Part shown: positions 1 through 6,835 of the stretch, in pieces | Numbering within the stretch: the first letter of the stretch is position 1 | Layout: every line of letters begins with the position of its first letter | Assembly: GCA_016932955.1 (NCBI GenBank) | Contig: JAFGBV010000155.1 | Span: 1 to 11,875, forward strand | Reading direction: 5' to 3' | Source: Anaerolineales bacterium | GTDB lineage: Bacteria; Chloroflexota; Anaerolineae; Anaerolineales; UBA4823 | Length of the DNA: 11,875 bases | Notes under the pieces: generated by a model | Databases searched by the model: none | What the model saw: only the letters and a program-made list of their open reading frames with translations | What the model was told of the DNA's origin: nothing | Made by a program: the position numbers and the translations under genes

Positions 1-809
1 AGGGCATCTATGCCCAGTTGGTCTATGCCGGTCACGCCACGGATGTGATGGATGTGATGGTCAATGGGAAATGGCTGATGCGCCAGCGCAACCTGCTCAC
101 CCTCGATGAAAAAGCCTTGCTGGCTGAGGCGCAAGCGCTGGCCTCCCGCATCGACTCCTTCCTGATCGAACGGGAGCAGTCGGTGTTGTCCAAATTGATT
201 GCCATCGCCGGCGCCACCGAAGCCGAGAGCTTCGAGGTGCAGGTAAAAGTGCGCCTCAGCGACCCCGCCCCGGTCATCCAGTCTGTCCAGCAGCCCGAGA
301 TCGAAGTGCTGCACCACCGCCACTACCACGAATTTGACACCTATTTTTCCTTCAGCGATCCCGAGCAAGGTCACCTGCGTTACCGCGAAGATGAATATGT
401 CGACAAAGATAACCAGGTGAGCAACATCCGTTACCGCCTGACCCTGCTCGGCCCGGCCCGCGAGCGCAGCTTCTCCAGCGATGTGCTGCTCTCGCGCAGC
501 CGCTTCATCGCCTCTGCCAGCCACAGCCTGCGCTTTTACCGCGAGTATTTCAAACCAGCCCGCGAGACCGTCATCGAAAAAGACCGCCTGCGCTGGCGGG
601 TGTTGTTCAAAGGTACCGAATTCTACATCAACCTCGACCACCTCACCAACCCCTCCCTGGGCTACTTCCTGGAAGTCAAAAGCCGCACCTGGTCGCGGCG
701 CGATGCCGAATACAAAGCCACCATCGCCCAGGACCTGCTCGAGCTGCTCAGCGCTTCCACCCAGGACAGCGTCGGCCAGGACTATGTCGAGATTGTCGAA
801 AACCACTAA
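1..809 (+). CDS. Amidohydrolase C-terminus fused to a CYTH domain (5'-partial)
   Basis: The frame is open from base 3 with no credible start, so the gene begins upstream of the window; 268 residues are visible. The first ~35 (LVYAGHATDVMDVMVNGKWL, then LLTLDE) match the closing beta-strands of the amidohydrolase superfamily, in the style of methylthioadenosine/S-adenosylhomocysteine deaminases and chlorohydrolases, where a 'V-x-V-N-G-K/R' strand ends the composite domain. After a helical linker a CYTH domain (about bases 230-770) follows. It has EVQVK (234-248) in place of the usual ExExK, then LRYRED, a YRLTLLGP strand, KDRLRW and a late LGYFLEVKSRTW strand that matches the family's second acidic strand. 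CYTH enzymes form a beta-tunnel that hydrolyses or cyclises triphosphorylated compounds using divalent metal. The fusion is visible in one uninterrupted frame. Substrates of both parts are unknown; the amidohydrolase metal site lies outside the window. The MFS gene follows after 18 bases. Confidence 0.8.
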   Translation, partial: GIYAQLVYAGHATDVMDVMVNGKWLMRQRNLLTLDEKALLAEAQALASRIDSFLIEREQSVLSKLIAIAGATEAESFEVQVKVRLSDPAPVIQSVQQPEIEVLHHRHYHEFDTYFSFSDPEQGHLRYREDEYVDKDNQVSNIRYRLTLLGPARERSFSSDVLLSRSRFIASASHSLRFYREYFKPARETVIEKDRLRWRVLFKGTEFYINLDHLTNPSLGYFLEVKSRTWSRRDAEYKATIAQDLLELLSASTQDSVGQDYVEIVENH

Positions 810-827
810 TCTTACCGGTACAGGATC

Positions 828-2027
828 ATGACCTCCCAAACTTCTACCCTATCGCAAACACCTAGCCAAACTGCCGACCAACCCTTCCAATCAGGCAACG
901 CCGTAACGCTCAGCGCCGGGCACTTCCTGCATGACACCTTCTCTGCCTTTCTCTCGCCCCTGCTGCCAGAGTTGATCGAAAAACTTAGCCTCAGCCTCAC
1001 CCAGGCGGGCACGCTCACCGCCCTGGTTCAGCTCCCCTCCATCCTGAACCCGCTCATCGGCTACCTGGATGACAAGATCAACCTGCGCTGGATGGTCATC
1101 TTTGCCCCCGCCATCACCGCTACGCTGATGAGCGCCATGGGAACGGCCCCCACGTACATGATGCTTGCCATCCTGTTGGCTGTCGCCGGCTTGAGCGTCG
1201 CCTCTTTCCATGCCACCGCCCCGGCGGTGGTGGCGCGCGTCTCGGGCAGTAAGGTTGGCAAAGGCATGAGCTTCTTCATGGCGGGCGGCGAGCTGGGTCG
1301 CACCCTCGGCCCGCTGGTAGCGGTGTGGGGCGTATCCATGTTTGCCTTGGAAGGCCTCTATCGCCTGGCAGCCATTGGCTGGATCACCTCACTGATCATC
1401 TTTCTGCGCTTCCGCAACATCACCCCCCACGTGGCCCGCCAGACCGGTTTCCGCGGCCTGTTCCCTGCCGCCCGCGGCTTATTCCTGCCCATTGCCATCA
1501 TCGTCGCCGGTCGCAGCCTGCTCATCTCCAGCCTGGGCTTCTACCTGCCCACCCTGCTCAAGAGCGAAGGCGCCACCCTGCTGGCAGCCGGCAGCGCCCT
1601 GGCAATTTACCAGCTTGCCGGGGTGGCTGGCGCGCTCGCTGGAGGCACCCTCAGCGACCGCATCGGTCGCAAGCCGGTCCTGTTCATCACCTCGCTGATC
1701 GCCCCGCTGCTCGTCTTCGCTTTCCTCGCCCTCCCCGGCGGCTGGCTGATCCCCCTCCTGATCATTCTGGGCTTCCTCTCCCTCTCCACGCAGCCCGTCC
1801 TGCTGGCGCTCGTCCAGGACCACCTGCCCGAGCATCGCTCGGTCGCTAACGGGGTCTATATGGCCTATTCTTTCATCATGCAGTCCACCTCGGCTTTTCT
1901 GATTGGCGCGCTGGGCGACCAGCTCGGCTTGCGCTCGACCTTCTTTTGGATGGCGCTGCTGAGCCTGACCGCCGCCCTTGGCGTGCTCTTGCTGCCCAAG
2001 CAGACCATGAAAGCCGCACAGGATTAG
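828..2027 (+). CDS. MFS transporter, fosmidomycin-resistance (Fsr)-like
   Basis: This is a 399-residue hydrophobic protein with about 12 predicted membrane segments, a normal length for the major facilitator superfamily. After a ~25-residue polar N-terminus comes GHFLHDTFSAFLSPLLPELI, which resembles the first helix of Fsr-like exporters (pattern G-H-x2-x-D ... LP-x-L-x-P). A loop with YLDDKINLRWM and, in the second half, GGTLSDRIGRKPVL (the MFS A-like loop motif, D-R-x-G-R-[KR]) support the fold. The role is probably proton-driven efflux of a small molecule from the inner membrane; the substrate cannot be told. The ATG is 18 bases after the amidohydrolase-CYTH stop, with only a weak AGGA upstream, so translation may be coupled. 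The next gene starts 3 bases after its stop, which suggests a shared transcript. Family assignment is firm, the Fsr subgroup less so. Confidence 0.88.
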   Translation: MTSQTSTLSQTPSQTADQPFQSGNAVTLSAGHFLHDTFSAFLSPLLPELIEKLSLSLTQAGTLTALVQLPSILNPLIGYLDDKINLRWMVIFAPAITATLMSAMGTAPTYMMLAILLAVAGLSVASFHATAPAVVARVSGSKVGKGMSFFMAGGELGRTLGPLVAVWGVSMFALEGLYRLAAIGWITSLIIFLRFRNITPHVARQTGFRGLFPAARGLFLPIAIIVAGRSLLISSLGFYLPTLLKSEGATLLAAGSALAIYQLAGVAGALAGGTLSDRIGRKPVLFITSLIAPLLVFAFLALPGGWLIPLLIILGFLSLSTQPVLLALVQDHLPEHRSVANGVYMAYSFIMQSTSAFLIGALGDQLGLRSTFFWMALLSLTAALGVLLLPKQTMKAAQD

Positions 2028-2030
2028 CCC

Positions 2031-2825
2031 ATGGATTCATATCGCGACTTTGCCATCCACCTTGCCAGGCAAGCCGGTGAGCTTGAAAAACAGCGCTTCC
2101 AGCCTGCCGGTACCCCTGCCACCTTCAAATCAGACCGCTCCTTCGTCACCGAGGTGGACCTGGCAGCAGACAAACTCATCGCCCAGGCTATCCACCAGGG
2201 CGCACCCGGCGAGCCCTTGCTGAGTGAGGAGCTGGAGACCGGGCTGGCTTCCCTGCAGCCTGCCGTGTGGATCGTTGACCCGCTCGACGGCACCACCAAT
2301 TACAGCCTTGGTCTGCACGTCTGGGGCGTGTCCATCGCCCGCCTGGTAGAGGGGCAACCCGTGCTGGGCGTGCTGTACTTCCCCCTGCTCGACGAGCTGT
2401 ACGTGGCAGAGCGAGGCCGGGGCGCCTGGTGGAACGGCACGCCGATGCACGTGCGCCTGCCTGTCTCGGATCAGCCCTGGCCTTTCTTCGCCTGCTGCTC
2501 ACGCACCCACCGGCGCTACCACGTCAGCATCCCCTACAAGCCGCGCATCTTCGGCTCGGCGGCTTACAGTTTTTGCCTGCTCGCCCGCGGCGCGGCGGGT
2601 GTGGCTTTCGAAGCCACCCCCAAAGTGTGGGACCTGGCGGCAGCCTGGCTGTTGGTCCAGGAAGCCGGCGGTGTGATCACCACGCTGAAAGGCGAGCAGC
2701 CGTTCCCCGTCACCGCCGGGCGCGACTATGCCAAAACCAGCTACCCCACCCTGGCGGCAGCCTCCTCAGAGCTGTTGGCGACCAGCCGCACCCAAATCCA
2801 ACCCAGGCAGGCATCTGCCGGATAG
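2031..2825 (+). CDS. Inositol monophosphatase family phosphatase
   Basis: The 264-residue protein has the length and motifs of the Mg2+/Li+-dependent IMPase superfamily. Visible are TEVDLAAD (40-47), LLSEELE with the metal-ligand glutamates (E66/E67), the signature WIVDPLDGTTNY (80-91, D83 and D86 as ligands), and the C-terminal VWDLAAAWLLVQEAGG (199-214, D201 as ligand). All catalytic positions appear intact. Such enzymes remove phosphate from inositol-1-phosphate, histidinol phosphate, PAP or sugar phosphates; the sequence does not decide which. The ATG lies 3 bases after the MFS stop, so the two genes are probably co-transcribed and translationally coupled. Family assignment is strong; substrate is unassigned. 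Confidence 0.92.
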   Translation: MDSYRDFAIHLARQAGELEKQRFQPAGTPATFKSDRSFVTEVDLAADKLIAQAIHQGAPGEPLLSEELETGLASLQPAVWIVDPLDGTTNYSLGLHVWGVSIARLVEGQPVLGVLYFPLLDELYVAERGRGAWWNGTPMHVRLPVSDQPWPFFACCSRTHRRYHVSIPYKPRIFGSAAYSFCLLARGAAGVAFEATPKVWDLAAAWLLVQEAGGVITTLKGEQPFPVTAGRDYAKTSYPTLAAASSELLATSRTQIQPRQASAG

Positions 2826-2842
2826 ATTAGATTAGAATAGAT
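2823..2842 (+). repeat. Four 5-base TAGAT-like units after the phosphatase gene
   Basis: The phosphatase stop codon is the first of four contiguous 5-base units, TAGAT TAGAT TAGAA TAGAT. Because 5 is not a multiple of 3, the TAG triplets fall in all three forward frames and close each of them within 16 bases. It is AT-rich, like the rest of the gap before the reductase. It may be a chance microrepeat. Confidence 0.5.
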
Positions 2843-2852
2843 AAAATTAACC

Positions 2853-2860
2853 AAAAGGAG
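2853..2860 (+). promoter_or_regulatory. Strong ribosome binding site of the aldo/keto reductase
   Basis: AAAAGGAG ends 10 bases before the ATG at 2871. It is one of the better Shine-Dalgarno sequences in the window and fits a gene translated independently of its upstream neighbour. No convincing -35/-10 pair was found in the AT-rich gap 2826-2852. Confidence 0.7.
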
Positions 2861-2870
2861 AGCACTACAC

Positions 2871-3863
2871 ATGGAATATCGTTATTTAGGACGTTCAGGC
2901 TTACAGGTTTCAGCCCTTTCCCTCGGCGCCTGGGTCACCTTTGGTGAGCAGGTCGGTGAAGACGTCGCCTTCGAATGCATGTCGGCGGCTTACGAGGCCG
3001 GGGTAAACTTCTTCGACAATGCCGAATCATATGGCAGAGGCAACGCCGAAGTGGTGATGGGCAACGTGATCAAGAAAGCCGGTTGGAAGCGCTCAGACCT
3101 TGTGCTTTCCACCAAGATTTTCTGGGGAGGCCGCAACGTCAATGACCGCGGCCTGTCCCGCAAGCATATCATCGAAGGCGCCCGTGCCGCCCTGGCGCGC
3201 CTGCAGACCGGTTACGTCGACCTGATCTTTTGCCACCGCCCGGATATCCACACGCCGGTCGAGGAAACCGTGCGCGCCATGAACTTCCTCATCGACCAGG
3301 GTCTGGCTTTCTATTGGGGCACCAGCGAATGGAGCGCCGCCCAGATCATGGAAGCCGTGACAGTCGCCCGCCAATACCATCTCATCCCCCCTTTGATGGA
3401 GCAGCCTGAATACAACATGTTCCACCGTGAGCGGGTGGAGGGCGAATATGCTCCGCTCTACCGCACCATCAGCCTGGGCACCACCATCTGGAGCCCCCTG
3501 GCGAGCGGCCTGCTGACCGGCAAATACAACGAAGGCATTCCCGACGACACCCGCATCTCACTGCCCGCCTACACCTGGTTGCGCGAAAACCTTACCAACG
3601 AAACCGCCCGCAATAACATCGAGAAGGTCAAGCAGCTCGTGCCCATCGCCGGTGAGCTGGAGTGCAGCATGGCGCAGTTGGCGCTTGCCTGGTGTCTGAA
3701 GAACCCCAATGTCAGCACCGTCATCACCGGCGCCTCCAAACCCGGGCAGGTGGTCGAGAACATGAAAGCCCTGGACATCCTCGAGAAGCTCACCCCCCAG
3801 GTCATCGAGCGCATCGAGGCGGTCTTGGCTAACAAACCCGAAGCCGAGCCAAACTGGCGTTAA
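2871..3863 (+). CDS. Aldo/keto reductase, potassium-channel beta-subunit (Kv-beta)-like
   Basis: The 330-residue protein is full length for the aldo/keto reductase TIM-barrel family. The opening EYRYLGRSGLQVSALSLGAW is typical of the Kv-beta/YghZ-like branch. The catalytic tetrad is visible: D49 and Y54 in FFDNAESYG, K82 in LSTKIFWGG, H122 in IFCHRPD. The NADPH-binding part is seen in SPLASGLLTGKY and in the C-terminal VITGASKPGQVVENMKAL. It is expected to reduce aldehydes or ketones in the cytoplasm with NADPH; the physiological substrate is unknown. The start is fixed by AAAAGGAG 10 bases upstream. It lies 45 bases after the phosphatase gene and 89 bases before the probable kinase start, so it may end the left transcription unit or stand alone. 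Confidence 0.93.
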   Translation: MEYRYLGRSGLQVSALSLGAWVTFGEQVGEDVAFECMSAAYEAGVNFFDNAESYGRGNAEVVMGNVIKKAGWKRSDLVLSTKIFWGGRNVNDRGLSRKHIIEGARAALARLQTGYVDLIFCHRPDIHTPVEETVRAMNFLIDQGLAFYWGTSEWSAAQIMEAVTVARQYHLIPPLMEQPEYNMFHRERVEGEYAPLYRTISLGTTIWSPLASGLLTGKYNEGIPDDTRISLPAYTWLRENLTNETARNNIEKVKQLVPIAGELECSMAQLALAWCLKNPNVSTVITGASKPGQVVENMKALDILEKLTPQVIERIEAVLANKPEAEPNWR

Positions 3864-3870
3864 TCGACAT

Positions 3871-3899
3871 TTGTTTTTTTTGGCAATGCTGGCTATAAT
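3871..3899 (+). promoter_or_regulatory. Predicted sigma-70-type promoter of the kinase-phosphatase gene run
   Basis: TTGTTT (3871-3876) is separated by exactly 17 bases from a perfect TATAAT (3894-3899). Transcription would start near 3906, giving a leader of about 47 bases before the CTG proposed as kinase start. The -35 matches consensus at three positions, including the important TTG; the -10 is perfect. It sits in an AT-rich gap just upstream of a compact set of co-directional genes that runs to 9830. Confidence 0.65.
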
Positions 3900-3929
3900 T
3901 GAGCAATAATCAAGCATTCACCTGACGGT

Positions 3930-3950
3930 ATGCGCGGAATGGAGGGCTGA
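3930..3950 (+). other. Possible six-codon leader ORF (MRGMEG)
   Basis: ATG CGC GGA ATG GAG GGC TGA is a minimal reading frame in the kinase leader. It ends two bases before the CTG at 3953, and its last codons contain the GGAGGG that would serve the kinase. If translated it could couple to or attenuate kinase translation. Its own ribosome binding site is poor, so it may be chance. Confidence 0.2.
3941..3946 (+). promoter_or_regulatory. Ribosome binding site pointing to a CTG start for the kinase
   Basis: GGAGGG lies 6 bases before CTG 3953, ideal spacing. The kinase frame between the upstream in-frame stop (TGA 3923-3925) and the glycine loop contains no ATG, GTG or TTG, so this site supports CTG 3953 as initiator. 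Confidence 0.55.
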
Positions 3951-3952
3951 TC

Positions 3953-5845
3953 CTGGATACCCATCGCATCACGCAAAACCTGGACGATGGTTCAGAACCG
4001 AGATTTTCAGATCATCTACAGCCAGGCACGACCCTGGTCAATCGCTATTTAATTCAGGGCATCGTCGGTGTGGGCGGCATGGGCGCGGTCTACAGCGCCC
4101 GCGACTTGCACTTCCCCAACGTGGTCAAACGCGTGGCGGTCAAGGAAATGGTCAACTTGGCTCGCGACCCCTCCATCCACGAGACCATTGTGCGCAACTT
4201 CGAGCGTGAAGCCAATATCCTGGCTACCCTCAACCACCCCGCCATCCCGCGCATCTACGATTATTTCACCCATAATGAGCGCTCTTACCTGATCCTCGAA
4301 TTCATCGACGGCAAGGATTTAGAGGCGGTCATCAGCGAAACCCAGGGCTTCCTGCCCGAGGCTCAGGTGATCGATTGGGCCGTCCAGTTGTGCGACGTGC
4401 TCAGCTATTTGCACAACTACAAGCCCGAGCCGGTCATCTTCCGCGACATGAAACCCTCCAACATCATGCTCAACTCGCATGGCAGCATCATGTTGGTGGA
4501 TTTTGGCATTGCCAAGACCTTCCAAACCGGTCAGCGGGGCACCATGATCGGCACCGAGGGCTATTCGCCTCCCGAACAATACAAAGGCGACGCCACTCCC
4601 TTCGCTGACATTTACGCCCTGGGCGCCACCTTGCACCACATGCTGACCAGCCGCGACCCACGCCTCGAGCCGCCCTTCTCTTTCTCAGAGCGCAAGATCC
4701 AGACCATCAACCCTGCTGTTTCCCCTGAGTTAGAAGCCATTATCTACACCGCCCTCCAATACAATCCCACCGACCGCTTCCAAAGCGCTGAAATCATGAA
4801 AGAAGCGTTGATCGCCGCCGGGCGCAAGACGGGATTGCTCTCTGGGCACGGGGCAGCCTCTGGAACGCCCAGCCTGCTAAAGAGCGAGGACATCAAAGCA
4901 CTCTGGAAGTTTGAATGTGAAGATGAAGTGCGCGGCTCGCCTGCTATCCAGGATGGCATCCTCTATGTCGGCGCATACGATAACAACCTGTACGCGCTGC
5001 ATGCTCGCACGGGCGAATTCATCTGGAAGTATCCTACCGACCGGGGCGTGGTCAGTAAACCAGCCTTCTACGAAGGCACCGTATATTTCGGCTCTGAAGA
5101 TATGCGCCTGCATGCCATCTCTGCGCGCACCGGCAAGGTCATCTGGACCTACTTTACGAAAGGGCCGATCCGTTCCTCACCCCACGTCGCCGAAGGTCAC
5201 GTCCTGATCGGTTCCGACGATGAATTTTTGCATACCGTCAATGCTTTGAACGGCAGGCGCGCCTGGAGCATGGACGCTGGCGCACCCATTCGCTCCACCC
5301 CGCTGGTCGTCGGCGAATACATCTATTTTGGCACCGAAGCCGGTGACCTGTTCTGCATCGACTTCGGCGGCACCATCAAATGGCGCTTCAAAGCCAAACG
5401 CGGCATCACCTCCTCGCCGGTTTATTTCGATGGTGTGATTTTCGCCGGGTCGGTGGATTCGGTTTTATATGCCCTGGACGCCCGCTCTGGCTATGTGCTC
5501 TGGCGCTTCCGCATGAACCGCGCCACCATCTCCACCCCCTGTCTGGTGGATAATCTCATCTTCATTGGCTCAGTGGACGCCAATCTCTATTGTATCGACA
5601 CCCACTCCGCCAAGGAAGTCTGGCATTACACCACCGAAAACCAGGTCAATAGCTCGCCCATCATCTCCAAAGATGCCGTCCTGTGCGGGTCGATCGACGG
5701 TTCTCTTTACTGCCTGGAATACCGTACCGGACGCTTGCGCTGGAAGTTCGCTACCCGCGGCGCCATTACCGGCACCCCCGTGGCAGTTAATGATGTTGTT
5801 TACTTTGGCTCCACCGACCACACTGTTTATGCGGTCAGCGTTTAA
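3953..5845 (+). CDS. Ser/Thr protein kinase with C-terminal eight-repeat PQQ-like propeller
   Basis: Numbered from CTG 3953, the protein has 630 residues. A Hanks-type kinase domain (about 32-290) shows the glycine loop GVGGMGAVY (39-47), the lysine of VAVKE (K64), the helix-C glutamate in FEREAN (E86), the catalytic loop IFRDMKPSN (D165, K167, N170; F replaces the usual H of HRD), DFG (183-185) and GTEGYSPPEQY. A short linker leads to a beta-propeller (about 318-630) of eight ~40-residue repeats, each with a 'W-x-[FY]', an 'S/T-P' and a 'G-[ST]-x-D-x2-LY' element, the PQQ-like pattern. No membrane helix separates the halves, so both are predicted cytoplasmic. The kinase should phosphorylate Ser/Thr on partner proteins; the propeller may bind substrate or a ligand. 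GTG 4070 is an unlikely start because it lies inside the glycine loop. PP2C, vWA and FHA genes follow. Confidence 0.88.
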   Translation: MDTHRITQNLDDGSEPRFSDHLQPGTTLVNRYLIQGIVGVGGMGAVYSARDLHFPNVVKRVAVKEMVNLARDPSIHETIVRNFEREANILATLNHPAIPRIYDYFTHNERSYLILEFIDGKDLEAVISETQGFLPEAQVIDWAVQLCDVLSYLHNYKPEPVIFRDMKPSNIMLNSHGSIMLVDFGIAKTFQTGQRGTMIGTEGYSPPEQYKGDATPFADIYALGATLHHMLTSRDPRLEPPFSFSERKIQTINPAVSPELEAIIYTALQYNPTDRFQSAEIMKEALIAAGRKTGLLSGHGAASGTPSLLKSEDIKALWKFECEDEVRGSPAIQDGILYVGAYDNNLYALHARTGEFIWKYPTDRGVVSKPAFYEGTVYFGSEDMRLHAISARTGKVIWTYFTKGPIRSSPHVAEGHVLIGSDDEFLHTVNALNGRRAWSMDAGAPIRSTPLVVGEYIYFGTEAGDLFCIDFGGTIKWRFKAKRGITSSPVYFDGVIFAGSVDSVLYALDARSGYVLWRFRMNRATISTPCLVDNLIFIGSVDANLYCIDTHSAKEVWHYTTENQVNSSPIISKDAVLCGSIDGSLYCLEYRTGRLRWKFATRGAITGTPVAVNDVVYFGSTDHTVYAVSV

Positions 5846-5867
5846 GGCAGATTGTATTGTTCTTCCT

Positions 5868-5875
5868 GGAGGAAG
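5868..5875 (+). promoter_or_regulatory. Ribosome binding site fixing the PP2C start
   Basis: GGAGGAAG precedes GTG 5879 by 3 bases (6 from the GGAGG core). It supports that GTG over the in-frame TTG at 5852, which lies upstream of this site and has no comparable sequence before it. Confidence 0.7.
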
Positions 5876-5878
5876 ATT

Positions 5879-6826
5879 GTGACCAGTTTTATAAAAAGGT
5901 TGTTCAAAACCCAAACCCCAGAACCAGCCGCTCCCGTTGCAGAGCCGGCCAAGACCACACCGTTAAGCCCCGAGATGATCGAGAAGGAAATCATTCGTGC
6001 TTCTGAAAAGCCGACCATCCCCGCCGAAAAGCTGACCCTCAAAAAGCTTGACCTGCCACAGTTCATCGTCGGCTGCGGGCATTCGGTTGGCAAGCTGCGC
6101 GAGCACAATGAAGATGCCTTGTTCACCCTGACCACCAACCTGATCAGCGATACCACGCAGCTGCCCTTTGGGCTGTACATCATTGCTGACGGCATGGGCG
6201 GTCACCAGCACGGCGAAGTGGCCAGCGGCGTGTCGGTGCGCGCCATGGCAAACCACATCATCCGCAAGCTGTATATGCAGCTCTTCGGTCTTGGCGGAGA
6301 TCATTCAGAAGAATCGCTGCAGGAAATCATGATATCCGGCACCCAGGAAGCCCACCGCGGCATCCTCAAAGACGCACGCGGAGGCGGCACAACCATGACC
6401 GCCGTCCTGCTCCTGGGCAACCAGTTGACCATCACCCACATCGGCGACAGCCGCGCCTATCTCATCCACGCCGATGGCAAGATGCAGTGCATTACCCATG
6501 ACCACTCCCTGGTCAAACGGCTGGAAGAGCTGGGGCATATCACTGCCGAGGAGGCTGCCATCCACCCGCAGCGCAATGTGCTCTATCGCGCCCTGGGTCA
6601 GGGTGAGCCGGTCGAGCCAGATGTCTCCACCCTCCAGATTCCCCGCGCCGGATACCTGCTGATTTGCTCCGATGGCTTGTGGGGAGTGATTCCCGAAAGC
6701 GAGCTGTTCAACATCGTTGCAACCGCTGCCGATCCTCAACAAGCCTGCCAGTTGCTCGTCGAAGCGGCAAATGCCGCCGGCGGTCCAGACAATATCTCCG
6801 TCATCGTGGTGCGCATGCCAGACTAG
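5879..6826 (+). CDS. PP2C-family (PPM) Ser/Thr protein phosphatase
   Basis: The 315-residue protein starts at GTG 5879. All key PP2C motifs are seen: REHNEDALF (acidic metal ligands, 77-79), ADGMGGHQHGEVAS (D104), GGGTTMTAV, HIGDSRAYL (D190), THDHSLVKRL, LYRALGQ, LICSDGLWG (D265) and GGPDNISVIVVR (D304). The metal-binding aspartates are intact, so it should be an active Mg2+/Mn2+-dependent phosphatase of the Stp/PrpC/PppA kind. The N-terminus is a short basic, possibly amphipathic stretch (FIKRLFK) followed by a Pro/Ala/Glu-rich linker of ~50 residues; there is no full membrane helix. It sits 33 bases after the kinase and 9 before the J/vWA gene, and most likely reverses phosphorylation by that kinase. 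Confidence 0.93.
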   Translation: MTSFIKRLFKTQTPEPAAPVAEPAKTTPLSPEMIEKEIIRASEKPTIPAEKLTLKKLDLPQFIVGCGHSVGKLREHNEDALFTLTTNLISDTTQLPFGLYIIADGMGGHQHGEVASGVSVRAMANHIIRKLYMQLFGLGGDHSEESLQEIMISGTQEAHRGILKDARGGGTTMTAVLLLGNQLTITHIGDSRAYLIHADGKMQCITHDHSLVKRLEELGHITAEEAAIHPQRNVLYRALGQGEPVEPDVSTLQIPRAGYLLICSDGLWGVIPESELFNIVATAADPQQACQLLVEAANAAGGPDNISVIVVRMPD

Positions 6827-6835
6827 GTTCGCTAC

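Noticed and set aside
1325..1849. Open frame of 174 codons in another forward frame of the MFS gene
   Set aside because: The translation is Pro/Arg/His-rich low-complexity sequence typical of a frame-shifted reading of a G+C-rich gene.
2833..2847. TAGAAT or TAAAAT as a -10 element for the reductase
   Set aside because: No -35-like hexamer lies 16-18 bases upstream of either, so a promoter claim is not supported.
3874..3881. Run of eight T after the aldo/keto reductase as an intrinsic terminator
   Set aside because: The only nearby hairpin (GCCA-AAC-TGGC around 3848-3858) has a 4-base stem and ends about 15 bases before the T-run. The T-run fits better as part of the promoter spacer and -35 region.
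4070..4072. GTG as the kinase start
   Set aside because: It encodes a residue inside the glycine-rich loop, so starting there would remove the first strand of the kinase domain.
5852..5854. TTG as the PP2C start
   Set aside because: It has no ribosome binding site, whereas GGAGGAAG directly precedes the in-frame GTG 5879.
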